From positions 1 to 9,456 of the forward strand of contig JPPB01000297.1 of NCBI GenBank assembly GCA_001483205.1: DNA of 9,456 bases. The letters are read 5' to 3'. Origin of the DNA: an alpha proteobacterium 3107 (GTDB taxonomy: Bacteria > Pseudomonadota > Alphaproteobacteria > Rhodobacterales > Rhodobacteraceae). Numbering within the stretch: the stretch's first letter is position 1; each line of letters begins with the position of its first letter. The position numbers and the translations under genes were made by a program. Below the pieces are notes generated by a model. It saw only the letters and a list, made by a program, of their open reading frames with translations. It made no database searches and was not told the origin of the DNA. Positions 6,523 through 9,456 of the stretch are shown here, in pieces.

Positions 6523-6543
6523 AACACACCTAAATGTTGTGTT
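6523..6543. promoter_or_regulatory. Inverted repeat upstream of the hicBA-like pair
   Basis: AACACA (6523-6528) and TGTGTT (6538-6543) form an inverted repeat with a 9-base spacer. It lies 14 bp before the candidate -35 box, a common place for an operator or activator site. Toxin-antitoxin operons are usually autoregulated by binding to inverted repeats near the promoter, so this is a reasonable candidate. It might also be a weak transcript end for rpoH, which stops 28 bp earlier. Confidence 0.35.
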
Positions 6544-6556
6544 CCTATCGGTCTGC

Positions 6557-6585
6557 TTGCATTTTGAAATGAATAGCATTACATT
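6557..6585 (+). promoter_or_regulatory. Candidate promoter of the hicBA-like pair
   Basis: TTGCAT (6557-6562), a 17-base spacer and TACATT (6580-6585) form a promoter-like pair in an AT-rich stretch that contrasts with the flanks. Transcription would start near 6592, about 23 bases before the first start codon. Direct repeats of CATT-type sequence overlap it (GAAATGAATAGCATT, ACATTTTCATT) and could be part of an operator. Confidence 0.45.
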
Positions 6586-6614
6586 TTCATTGGAATCACG
6601 GTCAAGAGGGTAGC

Positions 6615-6941
6615 ATGTCAAAGGTCATCACTATCCAAGCGAATGTAAGGTGGCGCGCCGAACGTGGCGAGAACCCGGAGCGCTGGGTCGGCTTTTGTGA
6701 TGAACTCGGAATCACAACCGAGGCCGGGTCGCTGGACGAGCTTCACTCGCTGATTCCAGAGGCCATAAGTATCCTTCTGGCTGATCTTCTGGAAGACAAT
6801 GAGCTTGACACATTCCTCAGTGTGAGAGGATGGGAATCTTCGGAGAAAACGGATATGCGGGCATCCCATCCCTCTGAAGTTCATATCCCGTGGCACTTAA
6901 TTTACGAGGCGCAAAATGATCCAAAGAGAGCATTTGCTTAA
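6615..6941 (+). CDS. HicB-like / DUF1902-like protein, putative antitoxin
   Basis: A 108-residue protein with the partial RNase-H-like pattern of HicB antitoxins and DUF1902 proteins: a strand (VITIQANVRW, 4-13), then WVGFCDELGITTEAGSLDEL (24-43), then the helix HSLIPEAISILLADLLEDN (44-62). The usual 'WVA.S.DLPGL.TEA.TLEEL' signature is recognisable. No N- or C-terminal helix-turn-helix or ribbon-helix-helix is evident; the last 40 residues (FLSVRGW to EVHIPWHLIYEAQ) are unfamiliar and may contact the partner. GAGGG sits five bases before ATG 6615. The next gene overlaps its 3' end by 26 bp, so the two are translationally coupled. By analogy it would neutralise the second protein. GC content is visibly lower than in rpoH and pgi, suggesting acquisition by transfer. 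Confidence 0.7.
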   Translation: MSKVITIQANVRWRAERGENPERWVGFCDELGITTEAGSLDELHSLIPEAISILLADLLEDNELDTFLSVRGWESSEKTDMRASHPSEVHIPWHLIYEAQNDPKRAFA

Positions 6942-7146
6942 GGCGATCCGGAAAAAAGGATATATGTTCAAGCGGCAAACCGAAAGAATCGAACTTTACA
7001 GGCTGAAGGGCGGCACGGATTGCGTTCAACTGCGAAAAATCGCCCTTCACGATAACAAGGCGGCGAAGGCCATTTTGAAAGACGCCGGATACAGCGATTC
7101 AGAGATTGAAGATTTTATTGCCGAATGCAATACAAACACCCATTGA
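6916..7146 (+). CDS. HicA-like small protein, putative toxin lacking the catalytic histidine
   Basis: A 76-residue basic protein. The order helix (REHLLKAIRKKGYMFKRQ, 4-21), strands (IELYRLKGG, TDCVQLRKIALH), helix (KAAKAILKDAGYSDSEIEDFI, 48-68) matches HicA, a small mRNA interferase with a double-stranded-RNA-binding fold. RQTERIELYR (20-29) aligns base for base with the HicA stretch RQKGSHHIYR, but the catalytic histidine position is Ile25 (or Glu26). His45 is the only internal histidine besides His6. The protein may therefore be inactive, may use another residue, or may act in some other way. The start at 6916 has GAGG six bases upstream and lies 26 bp inside the preceding gene. Partner order (antitoxin-like first, toxin-like second) is the reverse of classical hicAB but is known. 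The assignment is by pattern only and could be wrong. Confidence 0.62.
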   Translation: MIQREHLLKAIRKKGYMFKRQTERIELYRLKGGTDCVQLRKIALHDNKAAKAILKDAGYSDSEIEDFIAECNTNTH

Positions 7147-7231
7147 AACAACCCCCAGCATAACAGCGCATCAACGGTCAAATTGCCCGCTCAGGCGCTT
7201 GCATAACGCACACAGCAGCACCATACGCCCC

Positions 7232-8824
7232 TCACCGCCCCCGGCAGGCCTGCACAAACTCAAGCAACAGGCGGGTTGAGCCGTCCTTATGACCGGCGGG
7301 GTGGTCCGCTGAAACCAGCGGCTCCATGTCACGGGCCAGTGCCTTGCCCAACTCCACCCCCCACTGGTCAAACGAATTGATCCCCAACAGCGCCCCCTCA
7401 ACAAACACCCGGTGCTCGTAAAGCGCGATGATCTGCCCCAGCGCATACGGGGTCAGTTTCGGATAAACCAGCGTCGTCGAGGGCCGGTTGCCGGGAAAGG
7501 CCCGGTGGCGCGCCTGTCTCCCGGCGGCCTCTCCCCCGGCCATCCCCCCGGCAGAAGGGTCGCGCCCCAGCATCAACGCCTCTGACTGCGCCAGACAATT
7601 CGCGACCAACAACCGGTGGTGATGGTCGAGCGCCGCCTCATGCCCCTCTGCGGCGACCAGAAACTCGCACGGGATGATCCGGGTGCCCTGATGGATAAGC
7701 TGATAAAAGGCGTGCTGTCCGTTGGTGCCCGGCTCTCCCCACACCACCGGGCCGGACGGAACCGGCAGAGGCCCGCCATCCATCGCAACCCCCTTGCCGT
7801 TCGATTCCATCTCCAGTTGTTGCAGATAGGCGGGCAGGCGCGCAAGGCGCTGATCATATGGCAGCACGGCGCGGGTCGCATAGCCGCAGCCCTGATTGTG
7901 CCATATCCCGACCAGCGCCAGCACGACCGGCATATTTTCCGCCAACGGCGCGGTGCGGAAATGCCGGTCCATCGCCTCGGCACCGCCAAGGAACGCGCCG
8001 AAATCCTCTGCCCCCACCGCGATCATCAGCGACAGACCAACCGGCCCCCACACGGAATAGCGCCCCCCGACCCAATCGCCGAAGCCAAAGACACGCCCCG
8101 GCGCGATGCCGAAGGCGGCGGCGCGCTCTCCGGCGGCAGAGATGGCGGCGAACTGCGCCCCCGGCTCCCCCACCCCGGCGGCCATCCACGCACGGGCGGC
8201 CTCAGCGTTGGTCATCGTCTCGACCGTGGTGAAGGTTTTGGACGCAACGATGATCAGCGTCGTTTCGGGCACCAGCCCCGAAAGCGTGTCGTGAATATCC
8301 GCCCCGTCCACATTCGAGACGAAATGACAGCGCGGACCGTCGTGACAGGGGGCGAGCGCCCGCACCGCCATGGCCGGGCCGAGATCGGAACCGCCGATGC
8401 CGATATTGACCACATCGGTGATCCGCCCCCCCTGTCCGGTGAAACGTCCGGCCCTGACATCCCCGGCAAAGCGGCGCATATGTTCAAGGGTGGCCCGGAC
8501 ACCGGGCATGACATCGCGGCCATCCAGCATGACCGGCCCGCCATTCAGATTGCGCAGCGCCGTATGCAGGACGGCCCGGTTCTCGGTCTGATTGATCCGC
8601 GCGCCGGAAAACATCGCCTCCCGCTGCGCCTCCAGCCCCGATGCCGCCGCCATGTCCACAAGCACGCCGAATGTCGTATCGTCGATACTGGTCTTGGAGA
8701 AGTCGAGCAGCAGATCACCGGCGCGAACCGAAAATTTCCGTGCCCGCTCTGTGTCCCTGAAAAGATTGGCGATGCGGCGGTCTTTGGCCAGGGTGGCCAG
8801 ACGGCGGAGCCGGTCCCACTCCAT
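7232..8824 (-). CDS. pgi: Glucose-6-phosphate isomerase
   Basis: A 530-residue enzyme interconverting glucose 6-phosphate and fructose 6-phosphate in the cytoplasm. Both family signatures are intact: [17 protein letters not shown] (248-264) and [18 protein letters not shown] (477-494). Substrate-binding parts are also visible: [11 protein letters not shown] (140-150) and [13 protein letters not shown] (195-207), which bind the phosphate; LEMESNGK (337-344) with the catalytic glutamate (340); NGQHAFYQ (368-375) with the catalytic histidine (371); and Lys494. The length is a little short of E. coli Pgi (549) but usual for alphaproteobacteria. ATG 8824 is preferred; TTG 8839 or GTG 8830 would add five or two residues and overlap pgl. 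Only two bases separate the pgl stop from this start, so translation is probably coupled. With pgl and presumably zwf upstream, it recycles fructose 6-phosphate into the oxidative/Entner-Doudoroff route. Confidence 0.97.
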   Translation of the reverse strand: MEWDRLRRLATLAKDRRIANLFRDTERARKFSVRAGDLLLDFSKTSIDDTTFGVLVDMAAASGLEAQREAMFSGARINQTENRAVLHTALRNLNGGPVMLDGRDVMPGVRATLEHMRRFAGDVRAGRFTGQGGRITDVVNIGIGGSDLGPAMAVRALAPCHDGPRCHFVSNVDGADIHDTLSGLVPETTLIIVASKTFTTVETMTNAEAARAWMAAGVGEPGAQFAAISAAGERAAAFGIAPGRVFGFGDWVGGRYSVWGPVGLSLMIAVGAEDFGAFLGGAEAMDRHFRTAPLAENMPVVLALVGIWHNQGCGYATRAVLPYDQRLARLPAYLQQLEMESNGKGVAMDGGPLPVPSGPVVWGEPGTNGQHAFYQLIHQGTRIIPCEFLVAAEGHEAALDHHHRLLVANCLAQSEALMLGRDPSAGGMAGGEAAGRQARHRAFPGNRPSTTLVYPKLTPYALGQIIALYEHRVFVEGALLGINSFDQWGVELGKALARDMEPLVSADHPAGHKDGSTRLLLEFVQACRGR

Positions 8825-8826
8825 GA

Positions 8827-9456
8827 TCACGCCGCCCAATGCACGGAAATGTCGTCAAGCAGCGCAGAGACCGGCGCAAGCTCCGGGTCGTTCAGCCGCC
8901 GCGCCTGATGCAGGGCCGCGCGCTTACCTGCCCCCAGAATCAGCAGATGGGCGTTTATGGCCCCTTTCAGCGCCGGTATCGTCAGGCTGATACGCGCTTC
9001 CGCTGTGCCGGGGGGGTGCTGAGCCGACAGGATCGGGGCGCGGGGACTGATCGCCGCCCGCAATCCCGGTGCGCCCGGAAACAGCGACGCGGTGTGCATG
9101 TCGTCCCCCATCCCCAGCAACAGAATGTCAATCGGCAGCAGCGGCCCGATGCCACGGGCCAGGTCCGGCAGGGCATCCTCGGGGGTTTCCGCCGGGATAT
9201 AGAGTGGCACGAGCCGGGCCTTCGCCGCCCGGTTCGTCAGCAACCTCTGCCGCACCAGCCGGGTGTTGGACCGCGTGTCACCCTCTGCCACCCAGCGCTC
9301 ATCGGTCAGCATGACATCCACCCGCTCCCACTCCAGGTCTGCCGCCGAGAGCACATCGAATAACGGCCCCGGCGTCGTGCCGCCGGGAACGGCAAGGGTG
9401 GCCCGCGCCTTGTGGGTCAGCGCCGCGCTCAGCTCTTCGGCCAGGGTCGCCGCCAG
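8827..9456 (-). CDS. pgl: 6-phosphogluconolactonase, N-terminus cut by window edge
   Basis: The enzyme hydrolyses 6-phosphogluconolactone to 6-phosphogluconate, the second step of the oxidative pentose phosphate and Entner-Doudoroff pathways. The frame is open to the window edge and gives 209 residues; bacterial Pgl proteins of this type have about 220-240, so only the first few are missing. Family motifs seen, counted from the edge: [15 protein letters not shown] (23-37), the phosphate-binding turn; TDERWV with [11 protein letters not shown] (51-73); and [14 protein letters not shown] (115-128), the counterpart of the [14 protein letters not shown] motif with His121. The change of Gly to Met before the histidine leaves the catalytic His in place. 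A shorter frame beginning with GTG at 9354 is rejected because it drops the conserved PGGTTP motif. It is followed by pgi after two bases; zwf is expected upstream but is outside the window. Confidence 0.95.
   Translation of the reverse strand: MAATLAEELSAALTHKARATLAVPGGTTPGPLFDVLSAADLEWERVDVMLTDERWVAEGDTRSNTRLVRQRLLTNRAAKARLVPLYIPAETPEDALPDLARGIGPLLPIDILLLGMGDDMHTASLFPGAPGLRAAISPRAPILSAQHPPGTAEARISLTIPALKGAINAHLLILGAGKRAALHQARRLNDPELAPVSALLDDISVHWAA

Noticed and set aside
5344..6621. A 425-codon minus-strand ORF opposite rpoH
   Set aside because: The high-GC code of rpoH leaves the opposite frame open. The translation has no family features, while rpoH itself is unmistakable.
7616..8908. 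A 430-codon plus-strand ORF opposite pgi
   Set aside because: It is antisense to pgi, which has every catalytic motif; the plus-strand product is low-complexity Arg/His/Pro-rich.

Overview
The window reads as a chromosomal segment of a GC-rich alphaproteobacterium, most probably of the Rhodobacterales (Paracoccaceae/Rhodobacteraceae). The supporting signs are the sigma-32 protein with its QKKLFFNLR box, an FdVI-type [2Fe-2S] ferredoxin, a short single-pass DUF6476-like membrane protein divergent from an RluA-family pseudouridine synthase, a YbjN-domain gene next to proC, and generally GC-rich third codon positions. This assignment rests on recognised protein families, not on a database search.

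Layout from left to right. The 5' part of proC (minus strand, cut by the left edge) follows a YbjN-domain gene (minus). A 370-bp gap holds a perfect palindrome and repeat copies. The ferredoxin gene (minus) is divergent from meaB (plus). A 390-bp repeat-rich gap leads to rpmB (ribosomal protein L28, plus) with a candidate promoter and a structured leader. A second repeat-rich gap of 350 bp contains a terminator-like hairpin and separates rpmB from the convergent DUF6476-like gene (minus). The RluA-family gene (plus) starts head to head with the DUF6476-like gene. A 372-bp gap with a promoter candidate and a doubtful small ORF precedes rpoH (plus). A compact, lower-GC two-gene cassette resembling hicBA follows (plus). 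Last come pgi and pgl (minus, two bases apart); pgl is cut by the right edge.

Most genes are housekeeping: proline synthesis, iron-sulfur electron transfer, protection of a B12-dependent mutase, ribosome assembly and rRNA modification, heat-shock transcription, and hexose-phosphate metabolism. pgl and pgi probably belong to a zwf-pgl-pgi operon feeding the Entner-Doudoroff and pentose phosphate routes.

The less ordinary content is of two kinds. First, the gaps around meaB and rpmB share two families of short intergenic repeats. One resembles a MITE or REP element: ends carrying AAGACCTCTGCATA and CGCCATTATGCA, with a GC-rich palindrome inside. The other has a CCCCATTGAGGG core and a conserved GC-rich tail. 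Second, the hicBA-like pair has an antitoxin-like HicB-fold protein first and an overlapping HicA-like protein that lacks the usual catalytic histidine. No phage genes, CRISPR array, complete insertion sequence or tRNA/rRNA gene was seen.
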